From: Chryseobacterium bernardetii
GTDB taxonomy: Bacteria; Bacteroidota; Bacteroidia; Flavobacteriales; Weeksellaceae
Direction of reading: 5' to 3'
Assembly: GCF_003815975.1 (NCBI RefSeq)
Contig: NZ_CP033932.1
Coordinates: 3,143,501-3,207,500 of the forward strand
DNA: 64,000 nucleotides
The position numbers were made by a program, and so were the translations under genes. Of this stretch, positions 15,346-24,755 are shown piece by piece; the first letter of the stretch is position 1; each line of letters opens with the position of its first letter. The notes under the pieces are model-generated. The model worked only from the letters and a program-made list of their open reading frames with translations. It searched no databases and had not been told where the DNA came from.

Positions 15346-16863
15346 ATGAGTAAAAAGAGAGTTTTAATCAGTGTTTCTGACAAAAGTGGATTAATTGAAT
15401 TCGCACAGTTTTTGGAAGCTCAGAATTATGAGTTGATCTCCACAGGAGGAACGTTCAAACATTTGAAAGACGCTGGTTTAAATCCAATTCAGATTGATGA
15501 GGTAACCAATTTCCCTGAAATGCTGGACGGAAGAGTGAAAACTTTACACCCGAAAGTTCATGGTGGACTGTTAGCGGTTCGTAACAACGAAGAGCATATG
15601 AAAACCGTTCAGGAACACGGAATTGGTCTGATAGACATGGTGATCGTAAACCTTTATCCTTTCTTTGAAAACGTGAATAAAGACATTTCTTTACACGAGA
15701 AAGTAGAGTTTATCGATATCGGTGGTCCGTCTATGCTTCGTTCTGCAGCCAAAAACTTCGATTCTGTTACTGTAATTACCGATGTAGAAGATTATACAAC
15801 CGTAAAACTGGAAATGGAACAAAACGGGGATACTTATATCGAAACGCGTAAGAAACTTGCAGGAAAAGTATTCAACCTTACATCAGCTTATGATGCAGCG
15901 ATCTCAAGAATGCTTTTAGATGAAGAATATCCAACCTATTTAAATGCATCCTACAAAAAGGTTTCTGATCTGAGATATGGTGAAAACCCTCACCAGTCAG
16001 CAGCTTACTATGTTTCTACTTTCGAGAATGGAGCAATGAAGGATTTCGAACAGCTTGGCGGTAAAGAACTTTCTTTCAACAACCTTCGTGATATGGACCT
16101 TTGCTGGAAAGTAGTCAATGAGTTCAAAGAAGAAATGGCTTGTTGTGCCGTAAAACACTCTACTCCTTGTGGCGTTGCTATTGGAACTTCAGCATTGGAA
16201 ACTTACCAAAAAACTTTCGAATGTGATCCGGTTTCTATCTTTGGCGGAATTGTTGCTATGAACTATAAGATCGATGCCGCAACGGCTGAAGAGCTAAACA
16301 AAACATTCCTTGAGATTGTAATGGCTCCGGATTTCGATGAAGAAGCTCTTGAAGTTTTAAGAAAAAAGAAAAACCTTAGAATCATCAAAATCGTAAACCC
16401 TGTTTCTGACAAGAAAACGTGGGTAAAAGTGGATGGCGGTATCCTGGTTCAGGATAATGATCTGCATTTCTCTGATGAGATCAAAGTAGTTACTGAAGCC
16501 CAGCCTACAGAAGAGCAGAAAAAAGCGTTGCTTTTCTCCCAGAGAGTGGTAAAATATGTGAAATCTAACGCTATTGTTGTTTCCAACGGAATTCAGGCTT
16601 TCGGAATCGGAGGCGGACAGGTAAACAGAATCTGGGCAACACAACAGGCTATTGAGAGAGCAAAAGAAAAATTCACAGGAGATTTGGTATTGGCATCAGA
16701 TGCATTTTTCCCTTTCCGCGATGTGGTAGATTTCTGCGCTCAGGAAGGTATCAAAGCCATTATTCAGCCTGGTGGAAGTGTAAAAGATCAGGACAGTATA
16801 GAAGCTGCTAATGAGCACGGTATTCCAATGATGTTTACCGGGGTGAGACACTTTTTCCACTAA
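15346..16863 (+). CDS. purH: Bifunctional AICAR formyltransferase/IMP cyclohydrolase
   Basis: A 505-residue PurH catalysing the last two steps to IMP. The N-terminal MGS-like IMP cyclohydrolase domain (about 1-190) has [22 protein letters not shown] and [14 protein letters not shown]. The C-terminal transformylase (about 195-505) has [25 protein letters not shown] and [10 protein letters not shown] chose the ATG at 15346 ([15 protein letters not shown]) over an upstream TTG at 15337, because it gives the usual N terminus. Confidence 0.97.
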   Translation: MSKKRVLISVSDKSGLIEFAQFLEAQNYELISTGGTFKHLKDAGLNPIQIDEVTNFPEMLDGRVKTLHPKVHGGLLAVRNNEEHMKTVQEHGIGLIDMVIVNLYPFFENVNKDISLHEKVEFIDIGGPSMLRSAAKNFDSVTVITDVEDYTTVKLEMEQNGDTYIETRKKLAGKVFNLTSAYDAAISRMLLDEEYPTYLNASYKKVSDLRYGENPHQSAAYYVSTFENGAMKDFEQLGGKELSFNNLRDMDLCWKVVNEFKEEMACCAVKHSTPCGVAIGTSALETYQKTFECDPVSIFGGIVAMNYKIDAATAEELNKTFLEIVMAPDFDEEALEVLRKKKNLRIIKIVNPVSDKKTWVKVDGGILVQDNDLHFSDEIKVVTEAQPTEEQKKALLFSQRVVKYVKSNAIVVSNGIQAFGIGGGQVNRIWATQQAIERAKEKFTGDLVLASDAFFPFRDVVDFCAQEGIKAIIQPGGSVKDQDSIEAANEHGIPMMFTGVRHFFH

Positions 16864-16892
16864 TTAAAATAGAATTAAAAAATAATTGAGGA

Positions 16893-16924
16893 TTGTATTT
16901 ATAGCATCCAAAATTATATATTTG
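16893..16924 (+). promoter_or_regulatory. Full promoter for purD
   Basis: TTG at 16893-16895 and TATATTTG at 16917-16924 are 21 nt apart, matching the Bacteroidetes TTG/TAnnTTTG pattern. Transcription would begin near 16931 with a leader of about 20 nt, so purD appears to have its own promoter. Confidence 0.65.
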
Positions 16925-16952
16925 TAGAATAAGACTAGATAATAAATAAAGT

Positions 16953-18191
16953 ATGAGAATATTAATCATAGGTGAAGGCGGTAGAGAATCTGCTTTAGCA
17001 GCAAAGCTTCAGAATGACCCGAGAATTTCTAAAATGTTTTTTGCCAGCGGGAATGCTACTACCGATGTAATAGGGAAAAATGTTCATTTATCAGAAATCA
17101 AAGAACTTAGAGATTTCGCTATTAAAGAAAAGATTGATTTAACCATTGTAGGACCGGAAGCACCATTGGTAGCTGGGATCAAGGATGAGTTTAAAAAGCA
17201 CGATCTTAAGGTTTTCGGACCTACTCAGAAAGTAGCAAGCCTGGAGGGAAGTAAGGCTTTCTCTAAGAAATTTATGCAGACCTATGATATCAAAACAGCT
17301 AAAGCAGTAGTATTTGATTCATACAACGAAGCAAAAGAATATATCCAGACACAGCAGTATCCTTTAGTGATTAAGGCCAGTGGTTTAGCAGGCGGAAAAG
17401 GTGTGGTAATCTGCGATAACCTTGAAGAAGCTGAAGCTACGATCCACGACTTCATGATCAGAAGAATCTATGGAGATGCTGGTATCCGTTTGGTAATCGA
17501 GGAATATTTACAGGGGTTTGAAGCATCCATTATCGCTTTCTCAAACGGTGAAAAACTATTCCCTTGCATTGCTGCAAAAGATTATAAGAAAGCTGGAAAC
17601 GGAGATTCAGGACCCAATACAGGAGGAATGGGGTCAGTGGCTCCAAGCCCGGAATTCACTCAGGAGCATTACGCTGATTTTGAACAAAATATTTTAGAGC
17701 CTACTATTAAAGGTCTTAAAGCCGAAGGGTTTAGTTTCAAAGGAATCATTTTCTTCGGACTAATGGTTACCAAGAACGGTGCTTATCTTCTTGAATACAA
17801 CATGAGATTCGGGGATCCTGAAACTCAGGTGTTGATGGCTCTTATGGAAAACAACCTTTTAGATGTAATTCAGGATTGTATGGACGGAAAAGACATTGAG
17901 CTTAAGTTTAAAGACGAAAAAGCAATTTGTCTTGTAATGTGTTCAGGAGGTTACCCAAGAAATATTGAAACCGGATTTGAAATTACGGGAGAAGACAAAG
18001 TAAAACACAGTAAACTGTTATATGCAGGAGCTATCAGAAAAGGAGATAAAGTAGTTTCCAATGGAGGTAGAGTATTGAACATCGTAGCTACAGGAGCAAC
18101 TTTCGATGATGCCCGCAAAAAAGTTTACGAAGATGCTGGTCACGTACATTTCGATTACGGCTTCTACAGAGAAGACATCGGAAAGTTTTAA
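16953..18191 (+). CDS. purD: Phosphoribosylamine-glycine ligase
   Basis: A 412-residue ATP-grasp GAR synthetase, step two of purine synthesis. RILIIGEGGRESALA is the N-terminal loop and GPEAPLVAGI follows. The ATP-grasp core has IKASGLAGGKGVVIC and FEASIIAF. NTGGMGSVAPSP and LEYNMRFGDPETQ are the metal and substrate motifs. Length is slightly below the E. coli enzyme but all domains are present. It has its own promoter (16893) and terminator (18207). Confidence 0.97.
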   Translation: MRILIIGEGGRESALAAKLQNDPRISKMFFASGNATTDVIGKNVHLSEIKELRDFAIKEKIDLTIVGPEAPLVAGIKDEFKKHDLKVFGPTQKVASLEGSKAFSKKFMQTYDIKTAKAVVFDSYNEAKEYIQTQQYPLVIKASGLAGGKGVVICDNLEEAEATIHDFMIRRIYGDAGIRLVIEEYLQGFEASIIAFSNGEKLFPCIAAKDYKKAGNGDSGPNTGGMGSVAPSPEFTQEHYADFEQNILEPTIKGLKAEGFSFKGIIFFGLMVTKNGAYLLEYNMRFGDPETQVLMALMENNLLDVIQDCMDGKDIELKFKDEKAICLVMCSGGYPRNIETGFEITGEDKVKHSKLLYAGAIRKGDKVVSNGGRVLNIVATGATFDDARKKVYEDAGHVHFDYGFYREDIGKF

Positions 18192-18206
18192 TAAAAATCA
18201 TGAAAA

Positions 18207-18236
18207 AAGATTTGGAGCCATTCCAAGTCTTTTTTT
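18207..18236 (+). terminator. Intrinsic terminator after purD
   Basis: AAGATTTGGA-GCCAT-TCCAAGTCTT, a stem with one wobble pair, is followed by a T run. Confidence 0.75.
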
Positions 18237-18241
18237 GTAAA

Positions 18242-18330
18242 ACAGTTAATAAGCAATAGGTTTTAGGCTACGCAGCAGGCTTATTGCGGTATAAAAAGCT
18301 TATAGCCTGAAGCTTAAAGCTTATAATCAT
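18242..18330. repeat. Self-similar spacer between purD and guaA
   Basis: It contains AATAAGCAATAGG and GCTTATTGC as a loose inverted pair. AAGCTT then occurs three times, two copies continuing as AAGCTTATA. It looks like a degenerate dispersed repeat and has no ORF. Confidence 0.35.
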
Positions 18331-18353
18331 TCATCATTTATCAATTATCAAAA

Positions 18354-19883
18354 ATGAACAACGGTATTATTATTTTAGATTTCGGATCCCAGTACAACCA
18401 GCTTATCGGAAGAAGAATCCGTGAAATGGGAGTATACTCTGAAATCCTGCCTTACAATACACCTTTACAAGATATTTTAGCAAAACAGCCAAAAGGAATT
18501 ATTCTTTCAGGAGGGCCAAGTTCTGTAAATGCAAAAAATGCCCACCTTGTTGAAAAAGAACTATACCAGCAGGGAGTTCCTGTGTTGGGTATTTGCTATG
18601 GAATGCAGATGACCGCTCACCTTTTAGGAGGGAAAGTAAACAAGGGAGAAAAAGGAGAATATGGAAAGGCTAATCTTGAGATCGTTAAAGAGAGCTCTTT
18701 ATTAAAAGGAGTGAGTCAGAACTCTGTAGTCTGGATGAGTCACTTTGATGAGGTAGGAGAGCTGCCGGCAGGGTTTGAACTCAATGCCAAATCAGGAGTA
18801 ATTGCTTCTATTTCCAATGAAGATAAAAAAATCTTCTGTGTTCAGTTCCACCCGGAAGTTTCCCATACAGAAGAAGGAGGGAAGATGCTTGAAAATTTTG
18901 TATTTGGAATCTGTAATGCAGAGAAAAACTGGAAGCTGACTAACTATATTGAGAAAACAGTTGAAGAAATCCGTGAGAAAGTAGGAAACAATAAAGTAAT
19001 CCTTGGCCTTTCCGGAGGTGTTGATTCTTCTGTGGCAGCAGTTTTGATCCATAAAGCGATCGGAGATCAGTTAACCTGTATTTTCGTAGATACCGGATTA
19101 TTGAGAAAGGATGAAGGTAAAAAGGTAATGGACCAGTATGGAGAGCATTTCCATATGAATATCAAAATGGTAGATGCTAAAGAAAGATTCCTTTCAAAAT
19201 TAGCAGGAGTAGATGATCCCGAAGCAAAGAGAAAAATCATCGGAAACGAGTTTATCCACGTATTTGATGAAGAATCTCACAAAATTGAAGGTGCTAAATT
19301 CTTAGCCCAGGGGACCATTTATCCTGACGTTATCGAAAGCCAGTCTGTAAACGGGCCATCTGCAGTAATCAAATCTCACCACAACGTTGGAGGACTTCCT
19401 GAAGATATGGAATTCGAATTACTGGAGCCATTAAGAGAACTTTTCAAGGATGAAGTAAGAAAAGTAGGAGAAGAATTGGGAATTCCTCACCATTTGGTAT
19501 ACAGACATCCTTTCCCTGGTCCTGGATTAGGGATCAGAGTATTGGGAGCAGTAGATGCTGAGAAAGTAAGAATCCTTCAGGAGGCTGACGATATCTTTAT
19601 TGAAGAATTATACAAAAATGACCTTTACGAAAAAGTATCTCAGGCATTTGTAGTGCTTCTACCTGTAAAATCTGTAGGAGTAATGGGAGACGAAAGAACT
19701 TATGAGTACACCGCTGTAGTACGTTCCGCTAATACCATCGACTTTATGACGGCAACCTGGAGCAGACTTCCTTACGAGTTCCTGGATACTGTTTCCAGCA
19801 GAATCATCAACGAAGTAAGAGGAATCAACAGAGTAGCTTACGATATTTCAAGCAAACCGCCTGCAACTATTGAGTGGGAATAA
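18354..19883 (+). CDS. guaA: GMP synthase (glutamine-hydrolysing)
   Basis: A 509-residue GMP synthetase converting XMP to GMP. The class I glutamine amidotransferase domain (about 1-190) has the nucleophile Cys in GICYGMQM and the His-Glu pair in QFHPEVSHTEEG. The ATP-pyrophosphatase domain has the P-loop LGLSGGVDSSVAA near residue 222. The dimerisation domain (about 390-509) has RHPFPGPGLGIRVLG and ends ATIEWE. It completes the purine block with purD. Cytoplasmic. Confidence 0.98.
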   Translation: MNNGIIILDFGSQYNQLIGRRIREMGVYSEILPYNTPLQDILAKQPKGIILSGGPSSVNAKNAHLVEKELYQQGVPVLGICYGMQMTAHLLGGKVNKGEKGEYGKANLEIVKESSLLKGVSQNSVVWMSHFDEVGELPAGFELNAKSGVIASISNEDKKIFCVQFHPEVSHTEEGGKMLENFVFGICNAEKNWKLTNYIEKTVEEIREKVGNNKVILGLSGGVDSSVAAVLIHKAIGDQLTCIFVDTGLLRKDEGKKVMDQYGEHFHMNIKMVDAKERFLSKLAGVDDPEAKRKIIGNEFIHVFDEESHKIEGAKFLAQGTIYPDVIESQSVNGPSAVIKSHHNVGGLPEDMEFELLEPLRELFKDEVRKVGEELGIPHHLVYRHPFPGPGLGIRVLGAVDAEKVRILQEADDIFIEELYKNDLYEKVSQAFVVLLPVKSVGVMGDERTYEYTAVVRSANTIDFMTATWSRLPYEFLDTVSSRIINEVRGINRVAYDISSKPPATIEWE

Positions 19884-19906
19884 TTTCAGCTTGAATTTAA
19901 CATATA

Positions 19907-19938
19907 AATCCTGCCCGTTTGGGTGGGATTTTTTTTTG
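19907..19938 (+). terminator. Intrinsic terminator after guaA
   Basis: AATCCTGCCC-GTTT-GGGTGGGATT, with two wobble pairs, is followed by a long T run. It abuts the end of the minus-strand gene at 19939. Confidence 0.85.
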
Positions 19939-20220
19939 TTAAAATTGTTTCAATGAAGAAATGATCAGTAAAATATTTAAAGCAATTAATAAGCAATATA
20001 TCAACTTGAAGAGTATATGTTTATGGAAAATGACATAACTTGTTAACATAGTACCTATTAAATAAAAGTAAATAAAACTTTTTGCTTCCTGGGGTTTTAT
20101 TTCAGATGCTGAAAACAAGTTTAAATTATGCGAAACATTGACTGATGTATCAGCATAAAAGATTTTTAAAATAAACATAATGGTGACGCTTATGAGTAAA
20201 ATTACTGCGTATGGTTTCAT
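19939..20220 (-). CDS. Small membrane protein of unknown function
   Basis: 93 residues with three hydrophobic stretches (about 3-20, 47-66 and 69-90) separated by a polar loop, so a small inner-membrane protein. ATG start. I recognise no family. It is convergent with guaA and lies beside the inverted-repeat element at 20301-20461. Codon use and the three well-formed helices argue that it is real, but only moderately. Confidence 0.5.
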   Translation of the reverse strand: MKPYAVILLISVTIMFILKIFYADTSVNVSHNLNLFSASEIKPQEAKSFIYFYLIGTMLTSYVIFHKHILFKLIYCLLIALNILLIISSLKQF

Positions 20221-20300
20221 CAGCTAATAAAAATTTAATATGATCATTATTGTCCGATAAAAAGTATAAATACATTGGAAATATCAATATTTATATCATG

Positions 20301-20461
20301 AATTAACAGGTCGCTCCTCTGGAGCTTTATTTTTATGGGAACTCCTTTTTTTCTATTAACAGCAGATCCCGACGGGATTAAATCCAGCTCCACTGGGAGC
20401 TAACTGTTAATAGGACATATTTGTTTTAAAATTATAGCTCTAGAGGAGCGACCTGTTAATT
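20301..20461. repeat. 161-bp nested inverted-repeat element
   Basis: Terminal 30-bp arms (20301-20330 and 20432-20461) are inverted copies with three mismatches, including TTAACAGGTCGCTCCTCT. Inside, TATTAACAG...CTGTTAATA (20355-20412) forms a second inverted pair enclosing two small hairpins, ATCCCGACGGGAT and AGCTCCACTGGGAGCT. No ORF is inside. It looks like a MITE- or REP/BIME-like element rather than a terminator. Confidence 0.75.
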
Positions 20462-20493
20462 ACACATTAATTTTAATCGGACGAGAATGATTT

Positions 20494-20880
20494 TTAATTG
20501 ACATTGTAAAAATAAAAATCTTCAGCAGAAAAAGCATTCAAATTTTCCATAAAGTCAAAATAAATATTGTAAATATCATGATTTACAGTCAAATACGGAT
20601 TAGATAAAGTATCAACAATAATGTATTCTATATCACGAAATGTATGCAGAATATTTTTTACCTGTAAAGCATATAGCTTTTCTATAAAAATCAGAGGATA
20701 ATTCAGACAGATATATCCCACAGTTTTATTTCCCAAATTTAGAATAGCAATTTTTTCTGTTTCCTTTTCTATATCAGTGCGATAAGGAAATGAAAGCGCC
20801 TCGATTACAGAACTGAAATCAGAGTGTTTCCAATAATTATTTGAGTGAACTGCTGCTTGTAAAATTTCGGTGATATCCAC
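20494..20880 (-). CDS. Hypothetical protein
   Basis: 128 residues, soluble, mixed alpha/beta by eye, with no signal peptide or recognised motif. The only start giving this length is a GTG at 20880; no in-frame ATG occurs before the upstream stop. The opening (DITEILQAAVHSNNYWKHSD) resembles immunity-protein-like or SUKH-type small proteins only superficially. It is divergent from the GNAT-nitrilase gene. Probably real; function unknown. Confidence 0.5.
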   Translation of the reverse strand: MDITEILQAAVHSNNYWKHSDFSSVIEALSFPYRTDIEKETEKIAILNLGNKTVGYICLNYPLIFIEKLYALQVKNILHTFRDIEYIIVDTLSNPYLTVNHDIYNIYFDFMENLNAFSAEDFYFYNVN

Positions 20881-20970
20881 TGTTAAATTTTGTATAAATA
20901 GTTGGGGAAGTAGTTATCTATAAGGATTTAAGTAAAATATTTTCCCTAAATTTAAGTAAAAATACACCCA

Positions 20971-22473
20971 ATGCAAATAGAAACAAGACCCCTGACTGTT
21001 CAGGATTATGATGAGTTGGCAGAAACAATGAAAAGAGCCTATCCCCAAATGTCGGAATCCATATGGTCTAAAAAAAGTATAGAAAAACTAACGAGAATAT
21101 TCCCTAATGGACAGATCTGTATTACAGTAGACGGGAAATTAGCGGCAGTAGCACTTTCCATTATTGTTAATTACGAAGAATTCGGGGATGATCATACCTA
21201 CAGTGATATTACGGGGAACTATACCTTCAACACCCATTCATCCACCGGAAATGTTCTGTATGGAATTGAAGTTTTCGTAGACCCTGAATTCCGTGAGCTG
21301 CGGTTGGGAAGGAGGCTTTATGACGCACGAAAAGAACTCTGCGAACAGTTAAACTTAAAATCCATCATTCTTGGTGGAAGAATTCCGAGCTATCACAAAT
21401 ACAGTCACGAGCTTTCTCCCAGAGAATATATACGAAAAGTAAGAGACAAGGAAATTTATGATCCGGTACTGTCTTTCCAGCTTTCCAATAATTTCCTGCC
21501 AATCCGGGTGCTGAGAAAATACCTCCCGGAAGACGAAGCTTCCAAAGAAAATGCTGTTCTTCTGCAATGGAACAATATTTACTACAGCAAAAGACCAAAT
21601 ACTATGCAGGACAGTATCATCCGTCTGGGGCTGGTACAATGGCAGATGAGGCATTTCAAAGATATAGAAGCCTTTTATGAGCAGGTAGAGTTCTTTGTGA
21701 ATGTAATGGGAGATTATAAATCAGATTTTGTACTGTTTCCGGAACTTTTCAATACCCCTTTGCTGGCTCCTTTCAATAATCTTTCAGAAAGAGACAGTAT
21801 GATTGAGCTTGCAAAGCTTACTGTACAGATTAAGGAAAAAATCTCGGAACTGGCAATTAGTTATAATGTCAATATCATTTCCGGAAGTATGCCGGTTTTT
21901 GAAAATAATGAACTCTATAATGTAAGTTATCTTCTTCACCGTGACGGCCGGATGGATGAATATAGAAAAATCCATATTACTCCAAATGAAAAACGGTATT
22001 ATGGAATGAAAGGCGGTAACGAAATAAAAGTTTTTGATACAGATTGTGGTAAAATAGGCCTTGTGATTTGCTATGACGTTGAGTTTCCTGAATTACCGAG
22101 AATCCTGGCAGACCAGGGCATGAAAATCCTGTTTGTACCTTACCTTACCGATACTCAGAATGCTTATATGAGAGTGCGTCACTGTGCCGCAGCCAGAGCT
22201 ATAGAAAACGAATGTTATGTAGCCATTGCAGGCTGTGTAGGAAATCTTCCGAAAGTAAACAATATGGATATCCAGTTCGGACAGGCAGCTGTATTTACTC
22301 CTTCAGATTTTGCGTTTCCATCTAATGCTGTGAAAGGAGAGGCAACCCCTAATACGGAAATGACATTGATTGTAGATGTAGATCTGAATTTACTGAAAGA
22401 TCTCCATCACAACGGCTCCGTTCAGGTAATGAAAGACCGGAGAAAAGACCTGTATGAAACCTACCTTAAATAA
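20971..22473 (+). CDS. GNAT acetyltransferase-carbon-nitrogen hydrolase fusion
   Basis: A 500-residue two-domain cytoplasmic protein. Residues 1-210 are a GNAT domain with the acetyl-CoA loop VDPEFRELRLGRRLYDARKE. Residues 215-500 are a nitrilase-superfamily amidohydrolase. Its catalytic triad is visible as Glu in FVLFPELFNTP, Lys in EYRKIHITPNE and Cys in GLVICYDVEFPEL. This fusion is known in many bacteria, but the substrate is unassigned. A perfect terminator follows, so it is probably monocistronic. Confidence 0.92.
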   Translation: MQIETRPLTVQDYDELAETMKRAYPQMSESIWSKKSIEKLTRIFPNGQICITVDGKLAAVALSIIVNYEEFGDDHTYSDITGNYTFNTHSSTGNVLYGIEVFVDPEFRELRLGRRLYDARKELCEQLNLKSIILGGRIPSYHKYSHELSPREYIRKVRDKEIYDPVLSFQLSNNFLPIRVLRKYLPEDEASKENAVLLQWNNIYYSKRPNTMQDSIIRLGLVQWQMRHFKDIEAFYEQVEFFVNVMGDYKSDFVLFPELFNTPLLAPFNNLSERDSMIELAKLTVQIKEKISELAISYNVNIISGSMPVFENNELYNVSYLLHRDGRMDEYRKIHITPNEKRYYGMKGGNEIKVFDTDCGKIGLVICYDVEFPELPRILADQGMKILFVPYLTDTQNAYMRVRHCAAARAIENECYVAIAGCVGNLPKVNNMDIQFGQAAVFTPSDFAFPSNAVKGEATPNTEMTLIVDVDLNLLKDLHHNGSVQVMKDRRKDLYETYLK

Positions 22474-22474
22474 C

Positions 22475-22507
22475 AAAACAGAATGCGAAAGCATTCTGTT
22501 TTTATTT
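22475..22507 (+). terminator. Intrinsic terminator after the GNAT-nitrilase gene
   Basis: An 11-bp perfect stem (22476-22486 with 22491-22501) capped by GAAA is followed by T-rich sequence. It lies just beyond the end of the minus-strand peptide gene and could serve both. Confidence 0.88.
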
Positions 22508-22529
22508 TACCTAAAATTTTTTGAGCGAA

Positions 22530-22697
22530 TTATTTATACTCCGGGCAAACTACCGCAGGGCAAATTAATCCCGGGCATTTTGGAAGTCCGTCAGTAGGGC
22601 AGCACTGGTAAGAACATTTTCCACCGATGATGATCCCGCTTCCTGAAACATTTTTTAATTGTTCTCTTGAAAGTTTGCTGTTGCGTAAATTTTTCAT
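22530..22697 (-). CDS. Bacteriocin-like peptide with double-glycine leader
   Basis: A 55-residue peptide. The leader MKNLRNSKLSREQLKNVSGS is the typical Chryseobacterium-type bacteriocin-like leader (KLSREQLKN-hydrophobic-SG). It runs through GIIIGG to a Gly25-Gly26 site, followed by a core with six Cys (28, 32, 33, 41, 46, 51) and five Pro. CPGLICPAVVCPEYK closes it. Cleavage after GG by a peptidase-containing ABC exporter and disulfide or other linkage are inferred from the leader class. No exporter or modifying enzyme is adjacent. The reading frame is clean and ATG-started. Confidence 0.8.
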   Translation of the reverse strand: MKNLRNSKLSREQLKNVSGSGIIIGGKCSYQCCPTDGLPKCPGLICPAVVCPEYK

Positions 22698-23026
22698 GTT
22701 GTAATACTTTTATTGGTTTGTTTTAATGTTTGTACTCTGTAAATATATAAAATATTATTATATATGACATTGTTTTTTCATTATGATTGGAAATAATGAT
22801 GTAAAATATTGATTATGTGAGGATGTTTTTAATCCCGTGATTGTGATATTATGTTTGTGAAATAATCTAAAGATAAACTCAAAAGAGTTTAATAATCACA
22901 CAGACAGTAATTATATGCCTGAAAGTTACTTCCAGCCATATAACCTTAATTTTCTTACTCCAGGCTTAAGAGAAAATAGTATTAGGAATAGTTTTTGGAG
23001 TAAATTGCACTTACTATTAATACACT
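22698..23026. other. 329-nt intergenic region between the peptide and the UbiB-like gene
   Basis: A+T-rich, and must hold divergent promoters. A small hairpin, AAACTC-AAAA-GAGTTT, lies at 22875-22890. A 40-codon ATG frame from 22915 overlaps the next start and has no support. No RNA gene was recognised. Confidence 0.45.
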
Positions 23027-24676
23027 ATGTTTGATAAGCAGCAAAGAAAACTTAAAAGATCCGCAAGACTGATTTCCGTATTAAGCAAATATGGCTTTAA
23101 AGATATTCTCGCAAGAATGAACGGCGGAAATAAGCAGGAAGAAATTTCAGGTAATTCAGATGAAGTTATTTCTAAAGGAACTGTTTATGAAAGGATCAGA
23201 CTGGCTTTAGAAGAGCTTGGACCTACTTTTGTAAAGCTTGGGCAAACATTCAGTAACAGGGAAGATCTGTTGCCGCCGGAACTGATTCAGGAACTGCAAA
23301 AGTTGCAGGATAAGGTAGAAACGGTAGATATGGATGTAGAAGAAGCACTGGAAAGCGAGTTTAATATCTCCGTGAAAAATCATTTTCAGGAAATTCAGAA
23401 AGAGCCATTGGCTACAGCTTCCATAGCACAGGTGTATAAAGCAGTTTTACTGGATGGAACTCCTGTTATTTTAAAGCTCAGAAAACCAGATGTGCAATCT
23501 GTTATTGAAGACGATCTATTGCTCATTAAGGATATTGAAAAACTTATTTCAGCCTATTCGGAAATAGGAGAGAAGCTTAATCTCAAACAGGCTATCTCAA
23601 CATTTGAAAAATCTTTATTGGAAGAAGTTTCTTTGATTAATGAAAGGAATAATATTCAACAGTTCCGTCTCAATTTTAAAAATAATAAAGAAACCTATGT
23701 TCCCAAAGTATATGAAGAATTTTGCAACAATAACATTCTTTGTATGGAATTCATTGATGGGATTAAGGTAACAGACAAATCTGTTCTTATGGCCAATAAT
23801 ATTGATCCTGTAAAGGTTTCTGAAACTGGCTTGAGGCTCTTTGTTTCCCAGATTTTAGACTATGGTTTCTTCCATGCTGATCCGCATGCAGGAAATATTC
23901 TAGTAAAAAAAGACGGAAAAATTGTTTTCATTGATTTTGGTGCGGTTGGAAAGATTCAGCCCAATGATAAGGAGATTCTTGAAAATCTGATCGTAAGTTT
24001 CGTATCCAAAAATCCACACAAAATAGTCCGTTATCTCAAAAAAATGGCGATAAGCTATGAAATCCCAGATGAAAGGAGATTTGAAAACGATGTAGAAGAC
24101 ATTCTGAATTTCGTTCACAGTTCCTCATTAAAAGAAATCAATGTTCAGGTTATTATCAATAAAATGAAGGATATTTTAAAAGATAACAGGCTGTATATGC
24201 CTGATTATTTCTATCTTTTATTTAAAGGAATCAGCCTGATAGAAGGAGTTGGCAGAAATATCAATCCAGATTTGGATATTGTGAAAAGCCTTCATCCGTA
24301 CACCCGGAAAATATTCACCAAAAAGATCAGCCCCCAGAATATTTTAAAAACCGGGATGGACAGGATGATGAATTTTACAGATAATGTAGATGAAATCCCA
24401 AAAGAACTCCGCTCTGTGCTTCAGAAACTGGATGAAAATAAGTTTACGGTTTCCAGTGAGATCAAAAATATAGAAAAAACCAATCAGCTGATAAAATCCA
24501 GCGTTGTCAATTTGATTTTAGCCATCATCTTAGGAGCCAATATCATTGCAACGGCGATCGTTTTTGTATCAGAATCTGGCCCGAGAATAGGTGAATTGTC
24601 CTTAGCAGCCGTTTTAGGATTTGTATTCTCAGTTATTTTAGTATTCATACTTTTGCTGAGAGTAACCAGAAAATAA
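23027..24676 (+). CDS. AarF/UbiB (ABC1) family atypical kinase
   Basis: A 549-residue ABC1/UbiB family protein. The family KxGQ motif is in TFVKLGQTFSNREDLLPPE, an Ala-rich loop in ATASIAQVYKAVL, the catalytic loop in FHADPHAGNILV and the metal motif in FIDFGAVGKI. Two C-terminal transmembrane helices (about 495-515 and 522-545) anchor it in the inner membrane. Relatives support ubiquinone or menaquinone synthesis; a menaquinone-related role is expected in Flavobacteriia but is not shown by neighbours. Confidence 0.93.
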   Translation: MFDKQQRKLKRSARLISVLSKYGFKDILARMNGGNKQEEISGNSDEVISKGTVYERIRLALEELGPTFVKLGQTFSNREDLLPPELIQELQKLQDKVETVDMDVEEALESEFNISVKNHFQEIQKEPLATASIAQVYKAVLLDGTPVILKLRKPDVQSVIEDDLLLIKDIEKLISAYSEIGEKLNLKQAISTFEKSLLEEVSLINERNNIQQFRLNFKNNKETYVPKVYEEFCNNNILCMEFIDGIKVTDKSVLMANNIDPVKVSETGLRLFVSQILDYGFFHADPHAGNILVKKDGKIVFIDFGAVGKIQPNDKEILENLIVSFVSKNPHKIVRYLKKMAISYEIPDERRFENDVEDILNFVHSSSLKEINVQVIINKMKDILKDNRLYMPDYFYLLFKGISLIEGVGRNINPDLDIVKSLHPYTRKIFTKKISPQNILKTGMDRMMNFTDNVDEIPKELRSVLQKLDENKFTVSSEIKNIEKTNQLIKSSVVNLILAIILGANIIATAIVFVSESGPRIGELSLAAVLGFVFSVILVFILLLRVTRK

Positions 24677-24755
24677 CCGAGATAGGGGGTTGGGCGATTG
24701 TATATAAGATATATGCTCTAAAACTTGTACCCGAACCACCTAAAAAAATAAAACA

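Noticed and set aside
22915..23037. 40-codon ORF before the UbiB-like gene
   Set aside because: It overlaps the UbiB start, has no ribosome site or promoter match and no recognisable motif.
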